A stretch of DNA of 5,672 nt. It comes from an uncultured Rhodospirillales bacterium (GTDB lineage Bacteria > Pseudomonadota > Alphaproteobacteria > Acetobacterales > Acetobacteraceae). The stretch is taken from contig CAIVDX010000138.1 in NCBI GenBank assembly GCA_903904805.1, positions 1 to 5,672 on the forward strand, written 5' to 3'. Numbering within the stretch: position 1 is the stretch's first letter; every line of letters begins with the position of its first letter. This document shows positions 5,165 through 5,672 of this stretch, one piece after another. The notes beneath the pieces are model-generated. The model was not told the DNA's origin, made no database searches, and worked only from the letters and a program-made list of their open reading frames with translations. The translations under genes were made by a program, and so were the position numbers.

Positions 5165-5672
5165 ATGCGTGTTGGAATCGCCGGAATCACCGGCCGGATG
5201 GGCCAGTTGCTGATCGAGGAGGCCCGCGCCGTCGGCGATGAGGTCACCGGCGGCACCAGCCGCGCCGCCGGAATGCTGGGCGGCATCGCGCTGCTGCCCG
5301 ACATCGCCGCCCTCGCCGCCAGCTGCGACGTGGTGATCGACTTCTCCAACGCCAGCACCTCGGCCGCGCATGCCCAGGCACTCGCCACCGCCGGCATCCC
5401 GCTCGTCCTCGGCAGCTCCGGCCTGTCCGCCGCCGATGAAGCCTCCGTCGCCGCCGCCGCCACCGCCATCCCGATCTGCTACGCCCCCAACTTCGCCCCC
5501 GGCGTCACCCTCGCCCTGGTGCTGGCGCTGGCCGAAAAGATGGCCGCCGCCCTGCCGGGTGAGAGCTACGATGCCGAGATCGTCGAGATGCATCACCGCC
5601 AGAAGGTCGATGCCCCCTCCGGCACCGCCGTCGGCATGGGCCGCGCGGTGGCCAAGGGCCGCGGCGTCAATC
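5165..5672 (+). CDS. dapB: 4-hydroxy-tetrahydrodipicolinate reductase (3' end missing, runs off the right edge)
   Basis: Cytoplasmic NAD(P)H-dependent reductase of the diaminopimelate/lysine pathway, converting 4-hydroxy-tetrahydrodipicolinate to tetrahydrodipicolinate; the pathway feeds both lysine and peptidoglycan synthesis. The first 169 residues are present. The N-terminus MRVGIAGITGRMGQ carries the Rossmann dinucleotide motif (residues 4-13), DVVIDFSNAS (55-64) is the typical strand and loop after it, and EIVEMHHRQKVDAPSGTA (138-155) is the family signature, with the catalytic His143 and His144, Lys147 and the substrate-binding Ser-Gly-Thr at 152-154. The N-terminal domain is compact: the signature histidine falls at 143, against 159 in E. 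coli, through a shorter stretch after GGTSR. The usual GTTG motif near the cofactor reads GSSG (83-86). It is transcribed away from the PTS operon and is functionally independent of it. The C-terminal end of the protein lies outside the window. Confidence 0.95.
   Translation, partial: MRVGIAGITGRMGQLLIEEARAVGDEVTGGTSRAAGMLGGIALLPDIAALAASCDVVIDFSNASTSAAHAQALATAGIPLVLGSSGLSAADEASVAAAATAIPICYAPNFAPGVTLALVLALAEKMAAALPGESYDAEIVEMHHRQKVDAPSGTAVGMGRAVAKGRGVN

Noticed and set aside
5050..5469. 140-codon upstream extension of the hprK frame
   Set aside because: It runs antisense through the start of dapB, is Ala/Ser/Pro-rich with no resemblance to the HprK N-terminal domain, and the ATG at 5049 fits the short family form.
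4913..5596. Minus-strand 227-codon frame opposite dapB
   Set aside because: Gly-rich shadow of dapB codons, overlapping hprK in another frame; no motif.

Overview
This window reads as a GC-rich alphaproteobacterial chromosome segment. The grounds are the very high GC content with G/C-ending codons, the short single-domain HPr kinase, and the gene order HPr kinase - rapZ - EIIA(Man) - HPr - enzyme I, which is characteristic of regulatory phosphotransferase (PTS) clusters in alphaproteobacteria. The dapB N-terminus and the NMT1-type solute-binding gene suggest Rhodospirillales/Acetobacteraceae, but that narrower placement is only a guess. There are no mobile elements, tRNA or rRNA genes, CRISPR arrays or clear signs of gene transfer.

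Layout: seven genes run leftwards on the minus strand from about 5049 to the left edge. They are hprK (4606-5049), rapZ (3597-4574, probable TTG start), an EIIA(Man)-family protein (3196-3600), HPr (2799-3107), enzyme I (995-2812), a 71-residue lipoprotein (778-993) and the N-terminal 260 codons of an NMT1/SsuA-like solute-binding protein (1-781). Most junctions are overlaps or gaps of a few bases (ATGA overlaps at rapZ/EIIA and lipoprotein/solute-binding protein, 14 nt at HPr/enzyme I, 1 nt at enzyme I/lipoprotein), so one operon is likely. The exceptions are a 31-nt gap before rapZ and an 88-nt gap before HPr. On the right, dapB (5165 to the right edge, incomplete) is divergent from hprK across a 115-nt intergenic region.

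How the genes work together: enzyme I takes phosphate from PEP and passes it through HPr (His28) to the EIIA(Man)-type protein (His9). HPr kinase can phosphorylate HPr on Ser59. No sugar-specific EIIB or EIIC is present, so the cascade is probably regulatory rather than a sugar importer. RapZ is a nucleotide-binding regulatory protein that commonly sits beside these genes. The lipoprotein and solute-binding protein appear translationally tied to the 3' end of this operon, which suggests, without proving, a link between phosphorylation state and uptake of a small organic nutrient. dapB belongs to lysine/diaminopimelate synthesis and is separate.

No wholly new system is evident. The most unusual sequence-level signal is in the 88-nt EIIA-HPr gap: a strong Shine-Dalgarno sequence in a small hairpin loop, serving a six-residue mini-ORF whose stop codon overlaps the HPr start codon.
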